Assembly (NCBI RefSeq): GCF_018991925.1
Contig: NW_024753828.1
Coordinates: 6,396,917 to 6,460,916, forward strand
DNA: 64,000 nt
Source of the DNA: Homarus americanus
Lineage: Eukaryota > Arthropoda > Malacostraca > Decapoda > Nephropidae
Direction: 5' to 3'
Both the position numbers and the translations under genes were made by a program. Below, in pieces: positions 30,895-43,399 of this stretch. A model generated the notes under the pieces. That model saw only the letters and a list, made by a program, of their open reading frames with translations, had not been told where the DNA came from and made no database searches. How positions within the stretch are numbered: the first letter of the stretch is position 1; every line of letters begins with the position of its first letter.

Positions 30895-31265
30895 TGCTTG
30901 TAGTGGGAGAAGGGAGAAGGGAGGGGGGGAAGAAGGAAGAGGATAGGAGGGAGGAGGAGAAGAAAGGAGATAATGGGAGGATAGAAGATGGGCGAAGATA
31001 AGATATGTAGAAAGTTAATCATAGAGAAGAAGGAAATAGGAAGGAAGGATAAAGAGAGAAAGAAGAGGGGAAATGGTAAGAGGGGGGGGAGATGGAGGGA
31101 AGTGACGACAGGAAAAAGACGGGAGAGAGGGAGGAGAGGGTAAGAGTGACGGGAGGAAAAAGAGGGAGGAGAGGGGGAAGACTGACGGGAGGAAAAAGAG
31201 GGAGAGGGAGAAGAATGACGACTGGAAAGAGAGGGATGAGAGGGGTGGACAGATAAAAAGAGGGG
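30895..31265. repeat. Purine-rich simple and minisatellite sequence
   Basis: GGAGAAGGGAGAAGG, then several imperfect units of GACGGGAGGAAAAAGAGGGA, all G/A on the plus strand. Confidence 0.85.
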
Positions 31266-31379
31266 TGAGGAGCCTTCTGGTCAACTTGTCGCTAATTGGC
31301 TGAACTGTAGCGTCTTGTTAGTGGGGAGTCTTTTGAGTCTCAGTATTTTGTCTCTTTAAAGGAAGCAAGTTGATGACGA

Positions 31380-31383
<4 letters not shown>

Positions 31384-31411
<28 letters not shown>

Positions 31412-31414
31412 GTT
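31384..31414. repeat. (TAG)n microsatellite
   Basis: About ten TAG units. Confidence 0.95.
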
Positions 31415-31581
31415 TAGTTCACTGTTGTGCCCTGGTAATAACAGTAACGTAACAGTAGAGAGGTAGACATTAAGACCGGGTATAGAGTTGAGTGACAAGG
31501 GAGAATCGTCCTTGTGTCTGTCTGCTATAAGGGTCAAGTTGGTGTTAGTTTACCTTCATGACGGGGTGTTGTTGCTACTGT

Positions 31582-31655
31582 AGGTGGAGGAGGAGGAGGA
31601 CGAAGAGGAGGTGGAGGAGGAGGACGAAGAGGAGGTGGAGGAGGAGGAGGAGATA
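31582..31655. repeat. GGAGGA/GACGAA purine repeat
   Basis: Two near-identical blocks of GAGGACGAAGAGGAGGTGGA within a GGA run. Confidence 0.9.
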
Positions 31656-31774
31656 CCCTGAACCAACAAAAACAGGAGGACAGAGAAAGGGAGATAGAGA
31701 GAGACTGAGAGATAATATGAAAACAAAATACTAAAAAAAGTGATAAATATTGTACAGGAAAGAAAGAGGCAATG

Positions 31775-32000
31775 TTAAAGGTTGGTTAGGTGAGGTTAGG
31801 GTTGGTTTAGGTTAGGTTAGGGTTGGTTAGGTTAGGGTTGGTTAGGGTAGGGTTGGTTAGGTTAGGGTAGGGTTGGTTTAGGTTAGGGTAGGGTAGGGTT
31901 GGTTTAGGTTAGGATTGGTTAGGTTAGGGTTGGTTAGGTTAGGGTTGGTTAGGTTAGGATTGGTTAGGTTAGGGTTGGTTAGGTTAGGGTTGGTTAGGTA
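31775..32000 (+). repeat. Telomere-like repeat with TTAGGG and TTGG variants
   Basis: More than thirty units of GGTTAGG, GGTTAGGG and GGTTTAGG. The TTAGGG form mixed with TTAGG makes it more degenerate than the other blocks. Confidence 0.92.
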
Positions 32001-32472
32001 TATCGCCAAAACTGGAGACATTGTTACCACATCAAATATCAAGTTGTACATTCATATCACACGTTCTTGAGTTGGTAACGTGGGAGTAACACCTGGGAAA
32101 CATAATTAACACCAATAGGTAAGAAACCACGCGATGCTCACCTGTTGTTGTAGTCATTTCAATCATTATGTCTTGTATACCAGAATCTTTGTTTACTGTT
32201 TACACTCACTGATCTTGTTTACTGTGTCTCGGCCCTCACCACAAGTAATATGTAAACAGTATTTCAGTATTGAATTTAAGCTGAGATTAATTTATTGATG
32301 TTTGGAGGAAGATTTAGTTACTTATGAAGGAACAATTGATGAACAGCTTACTGGATCCGGTGTTCTTTGTTCTTTAGTAATATACAGATAAGACAACTGT
32401 TATCATGTGATCTTCAGGTAGTTATTTTGTCTTGTTGTTATTACCCAGTTTGTTAATCACTGGGATGACCTC

Positions 32473-32506
<34 letters not shown>

Positions 32507-32930
32507 CAACAACACTCCGAATATCTAAAATTAAATAGTATTAACAAAGTGATTTACTTCAACATTTCATCACAATAATGACTCCCACGATAGAGTTTCA
32601 GAATGTTGATTACGTTCGTCGCCTCCAACGTTCACAAGTTGACAGAGAATGTTCATTTTTTTTTCGAAGTTTATGTTGAAGAAAAGTTACGGTGACCAAG
32701 TTCGGATGATGGGGATAATTAATCGAGATTATCAGGGAATAAGTGAAATAATCCTTTACTAAATACAGTTACTGATCAACCGGCCATCATTCTTCATAAT
32801 ACAATATTGAAAAAAAATTCTCACGTATTTATGAGGATTTCTTATTAATTATATTCAAGAAATACATTAAATATTATTCATTCTTACATGAAATAACATT
32901 GATTTTGTAACCAATGTTTATGACAAAGGT
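32001..32930. other. Unique A/T-rich stretch with (AC)n
   Basis: AC run at 32,477-32,504; no gene or element recognised. Confidence 0.5.
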
Positions 32931-33010
32931 TGACAGCTGAGTGGGTGCAACACTCTACTCACGTCCTAAAGGTTACTGGTTCGCATACGGGTACACTCAG
33001 CTATGAATAA
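32931..33010 (+). mobile_element. tRNA-like SINE head (Ser/Leu-type spacing)
   Basis: Box A-like CAGCTGAGTGG (32,934-32,944, ten of eleven) and box B-like GGTTCGCATAC (32,978-32,988, nine of eleven), separated by 44 bp as in tRNAs with a long variable arm. No acceptor stem is apparent. Weak evidence. Confidence 0.35.
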
Positions 33011-33627
33011 GTTAGGGGGGGGGGTTACAGTGTAGTAGTGTACAGTAGGTGTTTGTGTACTGAAGGTGTAGTACTCAGTATGTTGTATCAGCCTCTGGGA
33101 CCAAAGGAAATAGTTAATATATAAATCAGTTTCAAAATGCATAATTTAACCCACCAATTTTAATACACAGTTCACTATATTATCTGTGTTATTTGTTGTG
33201 TTATCTATGTGTTATCTATGTGTTATCTATGTGTCTCTTAGTTATAATTTAGTTATGTTTTGTTATTCACCAGTTAACTTCCCAACGCCTTTTTGAGAGA
33301 CGTGATGAAGTTCAGTAAATATCTCTGTTGTAGCTCGCCATGTTGAGTTGTCTGGCTGCCTCTCCCTTCAACACCTCCCCAATACCTCCCTTAACACCTC
33401 CCCACCACTTTCCCCTCAACACCTCCCTCAACACCCCCTCCCAACACCTCCCCGCCAGCACCTCGCTTCCTCCTGACATCCCGAAGGAGCGCCTCTACCA
33501 CCCTCAGTGTTCCTTGTGTTCAGTCTTATTGTTCACACCTCAACACTGTTTATTGCGCTGGTCTAACCCTTAACGTCAACACCAGCAAAGTGTCTAGGAG
33601 GACCAGGATGTTTATGCTCCGCTTGTG
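33011..33627. other. Unique stretch with short repeats
   Basis: GTGTTATCTAT units at 33,196-33,232 and ACACCTCCC units at 33,368-33,460. The 77-codon frame starting at 33,340 is made of the latter. Confidence 0.6.
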
Positions 33628-33895
33628 AGTGTCTGGTGGTGAAGGGGAGTGTCTGGTGGTGAAGGGGAGTGTCTGGTGGTGAAGGGGAGTGTCTGGTGGT
33701 GAAGTGATGGAGTGTCTGGTGGTGAGAGTGTCTGGTGGTGAAGTGAGTGTCTGGTGGTGGTGAAGATGAGTGTCTGGTGGTGATGATGTGAGTGTCTGTG
33801 TGGTGAAGATGAGTGTCTGGTGGTGGTGAAGTGTCTGATGATGAGTGTCTGGGAGTGTCTGGTGGTGAAGATGAGTGTCTGGGAGTGTCGTATGT
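33628..33895. repeat. 20-bp minisatellite (AGTGTCTGGTGGTGAAGGGG)
   Basis: Four exact units, then increasingly degenerate and truncated units. Confidence 0.94.
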
Positions 33896-33960
33896 GAGTT
33901 TACGTCAGAATCTCATTAATTGTGTTTTTACATTGCCATTGATAAGCATTTTTTCTACCA

Positions 33961-34562
33961 TAAGAACATAAGAATGGAGGAAACTGCAGCGGGCTTATTG
34001 ACCCATACTGGGCAGTCCTGTTTATACTCAACGGCTATTGCTTATAAGCATCCAACCTATGGAAGCTATCCAGCATATTCGAGTTAATGATGATATTTGG
34101 TAACTTGTTCCATTCATCCACTATTCTGTTTCCAAACTATGTTTACCTATTTCACGCCTAAATCTAAATTTGTCTAATTTAAACCATTGTTACGAGTTCG
34201 CTCCTGGTTGGATAGTTTGAGTACCTTTGTAATGTCCCCTTTGTTTAACCCTGACTTCATTTATACACTCTATCATGTCGCCCCTCACAACATCTCTCTC
34301 GAGGAGTGCAAATTAAGATGCTTTAACCTGTCTCTGTATTCAAGGTCCTAATGCCTGGATTAGTCTGTCATTCTCCTCTGGATTCTTTCCAAGGATTCTA
34401 TATCCATTCTGTACTACGGTGACAGAACTGAACTGCGTAATCCAGGTGTGGTCTCACAAGAGCAAGATACAGTTTTAGGATGACCTCACTAGTCTTGTAA
34501 CTAACACTCCTTTGTATGGACAAGTACTATTAGCCTTGTTACGAGCAAAAACACAATGTTTA
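33961..34562 (-). pseudogene. CR1-like LINE 3' fragment
   Basis: The minus strand encodes, with frameshifts, the same C-terminal blocks as 56,349-56,820 and 20,133-20,785 and includes the portion the latter lacks (KFRFRREIGK and DEWNKLPNIII type residues). It ends in the shared GCAGTTTCCTCCATTCTTATGTTCTTATG tail type. 5'-truncated and inactive. Confidence 0.8.
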
Positions 34563-35225
34563 CTACCGAGTGTTTGTTGTCAGTTGTTCCAGACGTAATG
34601 TTTAGTTTGTGTTTTTGTTCCAGTTCCTGTTTGTGGTGTTTGTTTGGTTGTGATTCTTTACTGGTCTTGTTTTTATCTATTTTATTTTTATTTAATTTTA
34701 TTTTTTCTTGATTTATTTATTTTATTTATTTATTTGTTTTTTGTATTTAATATTTTAAGCGTAATTTTATATTTTAGATAAATCCTGAAACACCCAACAC
34801 GTCATCATTCTTTATATGTATGACCTGAAGGCAAGAGAAATTGGGCACACCTAATTTACTGATGATGAATGGTGTAGTTACTCATTAAGCTGTGTTAAGC
34901 TCTCCAAACCAAGGGAATAATAAACAGCGGTGAAATTTCAGTGGCCAGTGGTGGGGCCAGGTGGGTCATAATTTCCATTAGCTGGACGAAGTTCTGTCTA
35001 GGTGGAGGTGATAAAGTGCACCTCCACTGCCAGGTAATTAGTGTTACATCCCAGAGCTTTTTTACCTGTGTCCGTCTGTGGTAGTTTGTGAGCTTAACTT
35101 CCAACATCATTAGCGTTTCTCTGTAATATTTCCTTCATCATTTTCTAACATTCATAGCGTCAAAGAAGACAAACTTTAACACCTACTCATAAAAATGTCT
35201 TGCACAGAACTATGACTCTGAATTA
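34563..35225. other. Unique stretch
   Basis: A T-rich patch at 34,677-34,745; no gene or element recognised. Confidence 0.5.
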
Positions 35226-35329
35226 CTGCTGTTAGGTGAGGTTAGGTGGTGGGGAGGTTAGGACATACTGCTTCCTGCCGTCCACGTGCACACACACACA
35301 CTGCGCTGTCTACATCCTGACTCAACAAG

Positions 35330-35402
35330 GGTCAGGTCAGGTCATCATCACGTCAGGTCAGGTCAGGTCAGGTCATATCACAGCAGGTCGGTCAGGTCAG
35401 GG
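35330..35402. repeat. (GGTCA)n pentamer block
   Basis: Units of GGTCA with ATCAC and CAG interruptions. Confidence 0.9.
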
Positions 35403-35702
35403 TCAAGAACATCCAACATCACACAAATTATGTCTCAACAACTCGTCCCATTAATTATGTAATGACCAATAGAACAAGGCGTCATTATTTGTTAGTGGAC
35501 AGCTAGTACCACCCGCGCTCTTTTCGGTGTTGATTGGTGATCCTGTAAAACCTGAAGAACGCTGAAGGAGAAGGTATAACAAATATCAAGGTTTTAGCTG
35601 AAGAAGGAGGAGCTGTGTTGATGTGTTTGCTGCAAGGTGTTTTGCCTGACGGGTTGAGAACTTTGATGTTGTGGAGGCGAACTTGTTGTGAAGAATAGGG
35701 CT

Positions 35703-35705
<3 letters not shown>
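35403..35705. other. Unique stretch
   Basis: Nothing recognised. Confidence 0.5.
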
Positions 35706-35759
<54 letters not shown>

Positions 35760-35866
35760 ATGGAGAGAGAAGACGTACGTGAAGGAAGGACTGTCATGAT
35801 AAGGAGGTTTCAAAGTCGAGGTTTCCAGACACACACACACACACCACACACACACACACACACACA
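35706..35866. repeat. (GT)n and (AC)n microsatellites around a purine-rich spacer
   Basis: GT run at 35,706-35,758 and AC run at 35,829-35,866. They are complementary, so the 70-bp spacer sits between arms that could pair. Confidence 0.93.
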
Positions 35867-36009
35867 TATAGATTTGCGACACGGAAATAGAAGTAAAAGA
35901 AGAAACATAATGACGCCGGCAGGGATGTTGAACATATGAACGCGTCCTGGTGTGGTGTAGGGTGGAAGTGTGGTGTGGGGCTGGAGTGTGGTGTAGGGGC
36001 TGAGGTGGG

Positions 36010-36235
36010 TGTGTGTGTGTGTGTGTGTTTAGTGATATACTGTATGTGTTTGTGTGTATATGCTTGTTTGACTGTGTTTGTGTATGTGTGTATATGCGCT
36101 TGAGAGTCTGTATGTGTTTGTGTGTGGCTGGTTTGACTGTGTGTGTTATATGCGTGTTTGGGAGACTGTGTATGTGGGTGTTTGACCGTGAGTTGGTATA
36201 TGTGCGTTTGAATATGCGCATTTATTTATAATGGG
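36010..36235. repeat. Degenerate GT-rich repeat (TATGTGTTTGTGTGT type)
   Basis: Units of roughly 40-60 bp such as TATATGCTTGTTTGACTGTG recur with drift. Confidence 0.8.
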
Positions 36236-36384
36236 TATATTCGTTTGTCTCTGTGTCTATAAATTAGGATAGTTATTAACTCCATACCACTTCTATGTCC
36301 TTCCTCACACCCGCCTGGCCTTGTTACATATAGTTACAGTTCCAAAGAATAATTAAGCTTTTGTCCCTATTACGTATCAAGGTA

Positions 36385-36530
36385 ATTTTAAAAAGAGGCC
36401 AACTAGATTTGTGCCAATAAAAAACAGAACTGAATAAACTTCTCGAGTCCTCATACTTAGAGAGACTGAAGGGGATTATAAAGGATTTTAATAAATTTGA
36501 CTTTGAAGATCGCCATGTGTTCGGATACTA
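36385..36530 (+). pseudogene. Possible LINE C-terminal remnant
   Basis: Short plus-strand stretches KRPTRFVPIKNRTE and, in another frame, SSYLERLKGIIKDFNKFDFE resemble the RR-x-T-x-x-VP and YxERL blocks that end many LINE reverse transcriptase ORFs. Heavily eroded. Confidence 0.35.
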
Positions 36531-37140
36531 GATTGTAAATTTAGTGGTACAGGTAAGTCTTCTGTTTGTAAGTGTTCAGCCGGTGTGTTACCACTGATAT
36601 AATGCTGTGTACACTCTGGTCGTTTGGTAATGCTCCACCAATTGTTATGGTGTGTGTGTGTGTGTGTGTTCGTTTATGACCTATGATTTAAACCAATAAA
36701 TAAACAGTGAAAATTGTCCCATGAAGTTATACCATGTTGTAGCTTCTAAGAGTAGTATTTGATGATGTTAAACCAATTCATCAGTTTAGGTTTAGGCTTT
36801 TATTGAATGACTACAGGAAATTGGACTTATAGAAAGAAGTAGTGTTGTATCAAATAGTGTATTGAAAAACTGTATATATATATATATATTTTTATTTTTT
36901 TTTTTATTTTTTTTTTCATTTTACTAGAATTTAACTGAATAGAAATAAAATAATCCAGATACAAGGTATTCTCTCTTCAGACCACTACACACACACCACC
37001 ATGCTCCTTTTATGCATCACATGAGACCAATAGTGGCCTCAATTTGCTGCCCTGGACAACTGTGGCGTTGAGGGTGCCAGGTGGTTCTGACTGTCTAGTG
37101 ACACCATTATGGAGCGAGAAATTGCTGTACCACTATAGTT
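36531..37140. other. Unique A/T-rich stretch
   Basis: (GT)n at 36,650-36,670 and (TA)n at 36,874-36,889; nothing else recognised. Confidence 0.5.
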
Positions 37141-37144
37141 ATGC

Positions 37145-37450
37145 CACGTTATAGTCAACATTTCCAGGGCGAGAGATGTACCAGTGTAGGGTGCCGAAGG
37201 GTGCCAGTGAGGTGTCGGAAGCAGGTAGGAGTATGGATGCTGGTGTAGGGAGGCAGTGTAGGGAAAGCTGGAGTAAGGGTGCCGTGTAGGGTATCGAGCA
37301 GGTGGCAGGTATAGGATAGGAGTAGGTACAGGTGAAAGGAGCAGGTGATGTGGGTACGGAGGCAGCAGCGGTGTTATGTAGTGCTGGCAGGTTAGTGGGT
37401 GAAAAGGGTGCTAGTGTAGGTAGGCTAATGTAGGTTTCAGTAGGCATCAG
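37145..37450. repeat. Degenerate GTGTAGGGTGCC-type repeat
   Basis: Irregular recurrence of GTGTAGGG, GGTGCC and GCAGGT blocks. The 102-codon minus frame is read-through. Confidence 0.6.
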
Positions 37451-37599
37451 ATAGGGTGTCTGGGGATAATACCTTATAGTTAATAAGACAAGGAAACCTA
37501 CTCAAACTACCTGGAAAATTATTAACTAGTGCAGGTGTTGAGGCTTACAGGGGAACTGTAACATGATGCCTTGGTACGTGAAATACTGTAAAGTTATTT

Positions 37600-37735
37600 G
37601 CAGAGGGTGTTACCAAGAGGGTGTTACCTGAAGAGGTGTTACCTGAAGAGGTTGTTTGCAGAGGGTGTTATGGAAGAGGGTGTTACTTGTAGAGGTGTCA
37701 CCTGAAGAGGTGTTACCCAAGAGGTGTTAACGAAG
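37600..37735. repeat. GAAGAGGTGTTACCTGAAGA minisatellite
   Basis: About six units mixing GAGGGTGTTACC and GAAGAGGTGTTACC. Confidence 0.88.
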
Positions 37736-37854
37736 GTAGGATTTGTAGAGGGTAGACGATTTGAAGAGCGTTTGGTGAAGGGTAATCCAAGATGGTGAAA
37801 GGAGAGAGCTGAGAGGGAGGTGGTGTCAGGAGGAGCACCAGGCTCACGTAGTAA

Positions 37855-37975
37855 CAAGAGGAAGGAAGGAGGAGGGAGGTAGGGAAGGGAGGTGGAGGAA
37901 GGAAGAAAGGGATGGAGGAAGGAAGGGGAAGGATGGAAGGAAGGAAGGTAGGGAGGATGTGGAAGCTGGTATCGG
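37855..37975. repeat. GGAA/GGA purine simple sequence
   Basis: GGAAGGAAGGAGGAGGGAGG type; minus-strand Pro/Ser/Leu open frames are read-through. Confidence 0.85.
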
Positions 37976-38539
37976 GATAAAGTTCCAAAATAACGAAGGA
38001 GGATGATACTGGCAGAGAGAGAGAGAGAGCATGGCAGGGGAGGAAGAGAGTAAGACCAATCTATTTCTTTTATTTATTATTATCACGTCTCATTTATCCC
38101 AGGAAAATCAATATGGAATTCCTACCAAATATCAAATAAGATTAATACAATTCCTAATATAAAAATAACTCACACGTAAGTAAAAAAACACATTCGTGTA
38201 ATATTCTCCTGACCTGAAGATTTAATATAAATTCTATGGATAGGTTCTTTTAACCTGACCAGCTTGACAGTAGTACACGGAGGCTGGCAATCTTCCATAC
38301 AGAAAAAATAATTCATGTTAGTTTTTATTTGTGGGTAGTTAGGTGCGTTGTTAGAAAAAAAAAACTATGTTAGGTTTTTATTTGTGAGTAGTTAGTAGGT
38401 GTTAGTGTTCGAGTCCTGTCTGGAGGTTGGTTGTCGTCCAGTCAAACTGCTGAGAATTGTTTGTTCATTTTGTCCTCCTGGTAAATCACGGTGGTGGAGA
38501 TAAAGCTACCATATTACTGAGGGGTTTGGTAAAAGGTAT
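37976..38539. other. Unique stretch
   Basis: Nothing recognised. Confidence 0.5.
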
Positions 38540-38925
38540 CGAGGCTTACTGTACTGTACCGGAGGCTACTGTACTGTACTGAGGCTACTGTATCGTACTG
38601 AGGCTTACTGACGTAAGGCCATCGTATCTGAGGCTTACTGCACTGTACCGAGGTTACTGTACTGTACCGAGGTTTACTGACTGTATCGACTGAGGCTTAC
38701 TTGTACTGTACCGAGGTTTAGTGTAGCAACAGGCTTGCATTGTAATGTACCGAGGCTACTGGGTATCGTACTTAGGCTACTTGTACTGGTACCGAGGCTT
38801 ACTGTATCAGGTACCGAGCATTGCACTGTACTGAGGCTATCATTGGTACTGAGGCTTACTGTACTGTTGAGGTATTGTATTGTAAATGAGGCTATTGTAC
38901 TGTACCAGAGGCTTACTGCACCCTC
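38540..38925. repeat. 20-bp minisatellite (AGGCTTACTGTACTGTACCG)
   Basis: Around eighteen units with frequent single-base gains and losses. Confidence 0.93.
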
Positions 38926-39305
38926 AATACCTATAGAAATCCATTTAATTTGTTTTTGTATCACAATTCATAAATTTTAAATGAAATTAGGTTAGTTTAA
39001 TATTATGAGCGTACTTTGTGCTTTAGGGCGAGTATGTACATAATTACATGGATCATTCAGCCTAACGTGTGTGTATGACTGTATATATGCTAATGGAGGC
39101 TTGTTAGAGTTGAATTTGTTTAGATAATGATGATGGGTGGGAATGTATGTGTAAAGACCTCTCGGGTGTGCCTCAGATTAAAAAATTTCTGTGTGTTAGC
39201 AATCAGTAAATTAAAGGTAATGAATGTTCTTGAGGCAGTGGGCGAACCAGGGAACCCAAGTTCCTGGGCTTAAAGACGTCATGATGATAAATGGCTGATT
39301 CAACA

Positions 39306-39308
<3 letters not shown>

Positions 39309-39388
<80 letters not shown>
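39309..39388. repeat. (AG)n microsatellite
   Basis: About 40 AG units. Confidence 0.97.
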
Positions 39389-39390
<2 letters not shown>

Positions 39391-39859
39391 CATACACTTA
39401 AACCCCAACCTAAACTAGTTAATGGCAAGGAGGTGAATATTTTTTTAGGGGGGTGGGGTTTAGTTCATTAATCCGCAGAGGAACGACATGTCAGGCTGTA
39501 ATGGTAATAAGGTTAAGACGAAGTGCTCTTTATCAACCGGGGAAATTAAGAGAGTGTTGTTGATAGCTAGTATATATGACCCTGGGGCTTCCTTGTGCCC
39601 AGAAGTTAGGTATTAAGAAGTTAGTTAGGCAGGTTAGGTTAGTTGGGTTGGGTTAGTTGGTTATTGCAACGTGATGGCAGAGATCATAAGGATGTGAAGG
39701 TAAGGGGAGGTTAAGAGGAGGGGGAGGGTTGATAGAAATTAGTAATTGATAAATGAAGAATAATTTAGAGTTAATTTGTGTTTGGTTTAGTTTGGTGGTC
39801 TTGGTTTGCATGGCTGTGATAATGAAATCTTTAAGGCTTAATTAATGGAGCAATCTGGT
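39389..39859. other. Unique stretch
   Basis: Short GGTTAG units near 39,628-39,660; nothing else recognised. Confidence 0.5.
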
Positions 39860-40559
39860 GTTTGATTTCACCATGAAAGGTGACCCTATCTCTCCCTCCG
39901 TTCCTTCTCCTCCCTCCGTTCCTTCCTCCGTTCCGCCTCCTCCATGAAAAACCCACGACCAATATTTACGGTTATAACACAAACCTTACTAGAGGGAGAA
40001 TTTCCTTGAGGGTAAAATATGAAACACAAAAATTTGTTTATGTTTATTTGTACTAGTTCCACCTATGAGCCATCCTAATAAACTGATTATAAGATCTATA
40101 CACACACCCGGAAAGATGTTATTACACACCATCCTGAGTCACCTCTTGTCACCAGTTTGTTTCTGGAGTCTTACTAGTTAAAACAGACGGATATGAAGGC
40201 TTCTCTCTGACCGAACTTGATGCTAAATCACCACAGTTCTGGTTGAGGAGTCTTCGTTGACGGTCAGGCTTTAATTCTTGGAAGTTAAAAGGAATTAGTT
40301 TGAAGTTGGTTTAATGATTTGTTGGGTTTTGACCTTTCTCTGTCTTCAGTAGAGAGAAAGTCTATAGTCATCCAAGAAGAGTCTTTACACACACACACAC
40401 ACACATACACACGCACTGTTTTATGTTCCGGTGATTGTTTTGAGAATCACGTGTCATTAACTTATGTGATTCAGCTGGCTGGTCCCACAATGTTTGTTAT
40501 TAGTAAAGTACAGTTGGGTTATTATGATAATTATTAATCCATCATTCACTTCCAATGTA

Positions 40560-40935
40560 CCTGCCAACTATTGTCCATCTGTACTATAATTATCGTTCTT
40601 AAAATATAATTATCGTTCTTTGTGCCATAATTATCGTTCTTGTGCTTATAATTATCATTCTTGTGCCATAATTATCGTTCTTGTGCATAATTATTGTCCA
40701 CTGTAACATAATGATTGACCATTGTAAAATAATTGGTTGACCACTATAATAATTATTGTTCCTCTACCATCACTATTGCCCACTTACCATCACTATTGCC
40801 CACCCTACCATCACTATTGCCCACTCATCATCACTATTGCCCACTCTACCATGACTATTGCCCACTGTACCAGAATTACTGCCCACTCTACCATCACTAT
40901 TGCCCACTGTACCATAATTATTGCCCATCAACAAA
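40560..40935. repeat. 21-bp minisatellite, right copy (CCATCACTATTGCCCACT core)
   Basis: Reverse complement of the array at 5,058-5,475. Confidence 0.94.
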
Positions 40936-41049
40936 AATTATTCTGAAAGCATTTTTTGGGAGTGTGGATCAAGTATATATTTTCAGTTGCCTCGCAATAG
41001 TAGGACCCTTCGAGGGCTTGATCTCAGTCCGGCCAAGAAATTTGCCTGC

Positions 41050-41345
41050 ATTTGCTTCCAAAATTCAATTTATTTTTTTATATATTTCATTTATTTTTAG
41101 GTTTATTTTTAGGTTTATTTTTTCTAGGCTTACTTTTTTTTAGGTTTATTTTTATGTTTATTTTTTAGGTTTAATATTTTTTTGTTATTTTTGGGTTTAT
41201 TTTTTTAGGTTTAATATTTTTTTAGGTTTGTTTTTCTTTTGTGTTTAATATTTTTTTAGGTTTATTTTTACTTTTGGTTTATTATGGTCTATTAATTTTT
41301 ATTTTTTGAATTCCAACGACGTTATTTTCAACCATGACTTGACCT
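41050..41345. repeat. T-rich minisatellite, right copy (TTTTTTAGGTTTATT type)
   Basis: Reverse complement of 4,570-4,895. Confidence 0.92.
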
Positions 41346-42254
41346 TTGTTGGGTTCTGACCCTTGACCTGAGTGCTATATATATTTTTTTTGGGGGGTAT
41401 AGGAGAATAGTTGATTAACCTGCCAGGTTTATACAAAACTGATTCAATTTGAACTTAAGTTTTTTTTAAAGGTTAGACAGATTTTACTAGAGGCTATGAG
41501 GGGCAGAATTTGTTTATTCTTGAAATGAAGTTAATCTGTTTAGGTAAGGTCAGGTTTCACTAAGTTTCATGCACACCCATACATACCTTTCTTAGCACAG
41601 ACACACGCACGTGCACTTTACCACTTGCCAGAAGGCCCTCTAACTCGGCTCTTAAATATCGCTTCTGGAGACACTCAGAACTTTCGTGATTACTCTCGGA
41701 AACTCCCCAGAGACTGTGCCTGAGACCTGTTCGTATATAAACGACTGATTGTGTGAGTGTTTACTAGTGCTGCCTAAACTAATCAACCCAGGGGCTAGTT
41801 TGTACCTCAAAATATCCACCCAGGCTTAGTTGATTTCTATACTAGCCACCCAGTTAGTTTACCCTATACTAGCCAATTCTATTCTAGTGGTTAATGTGTT
41901 TTGTGAAGATTTATTACCATGCATGTGTGTGTGTGTGTGTGGAATGATTAATTGCTCTGAAGGAGACGAGAGTCAAATTAATCTCTAAGACTATGGTCTT
42001 ATTACTGAAGGGTATGGACATGGAAATTTATATATAGTCATTCAGGTAGGACAAGGTATGGCCAATCTTGTAACTACAACTCTTACATTATCCAATTACT
42101 CTACAGCTACTCTGGACAAGAGGACGTCACTGATTACTTCAAGAGCCCTGAGGTGGGGAGGTGGGTGGGGGGGGATGAGGGGGTAAAGGAGGAAGAGGAA
42201 GGTGGGGTGGGGGGGGATGGTGTCTGTTGATGAACCACGGGGAGGGGGTGAGTT

Positions 42255-42500
42255 GTGCGACCTTGACATGACATGAATTCTTGACTACCATAATGTGGAC
42301 ACTGACCTCTGACGACCATAGTGGACACTGACCTCTTGACCAACATATATGTGACACTGACCTCTTTGACCACTATAATGTGACACTGACCTCTTGACTA
42401 CCATAATTTGACACTGACCTCTTGACTACCATTGTGTGTTGTATAATGTGACACTGACCTCTGATTACTAATGTGACACTGGACCTCTTGGACCACCATA
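42255..42500. repeat. 28-bp minisatellite, right copy (ACACTGACCTCTTGACTACC core)
   Basis: Reverse complement of 3,056-3,305, with more irregular unit lengths. Confidence 0.92.
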
Positions 42501-43029
42501 CTATACTCAGGTGATAAAACAAAATCAACTTTATGTTATATATTTTGTGAGTGTTTGTATTGTGGGGGTAAAGGCAATTTTTTTGTTGTAATGTTTATAT
42601 CTTGACTATTGGGAAAGAACAGACAGGATCCTCGTTATAAAAAAGAAACTACTTTCTTCTTGTAAGGGGTTTTAAGTCTTATTACAGCTAGATTGTAATA
42701 TTTTAGTGTGAGGTCTTCCTGGACATGGTTATATGGCAATGGGTACAAATTAATGGGGTCTTGGCTGACTGTATATGAGTATTGACACTTGTATGTGTTT
42801 TGAATGAATGGCTATTAATTGAGTGCATTGAAAGGTATGTTATTTTAATTAGATATGTACTGTACACTGTCAATAATATATAATATTTCAATTTTTTTAT
42901 AGTAAATTGCATTTGTCTATCATAAATAATACAGGTAAATATAAAACAGGTAAACAATGCATATCACTAAGTTATAAATAATATCCATCAATGCAAACAA
43001 AAAATACCTATATGAATACTTCTATGGAA

Positions 43030-43280
43030 GTAAATTATTTTATCCCGTTATTGTAATCATCTTTATCCCGGTTTATTGTAATTATTTTATCCTGTCGGCT
43101 GTAAATCATTTTATCCTGTCGGCTGTAAATCATTTTATCCTCGTCGGCTGTAAATTACTTTATCCTGTCGGCTGTGGGTCAATTTTATCCCGTCGGTCAA
43201 ATCATTTTATCCTGCTTCGTCAGTAAATTATTTTATCCCGTCGGCTGTAAATCATTTTATCCTGTCGGCTGTATTCAGTG
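43030..43280. repeat. 24-bp minisatellite, right copy (TTTTATCCTGTCGGCTGTAA core)
   Basis: Reverse complement of 2,294-2,535. Confidence 0.94.
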
Positions 43281-43399
43281 AATGAGGCATTAGAGACAAA
43301 GATAACGTACTTGGTTACACCACCAAGCATGTTACTTTAAGGAGGCAAGGGCAAAATATGTACCAAATAAATACAGCAAAGGGAAAAATTACATGATGC

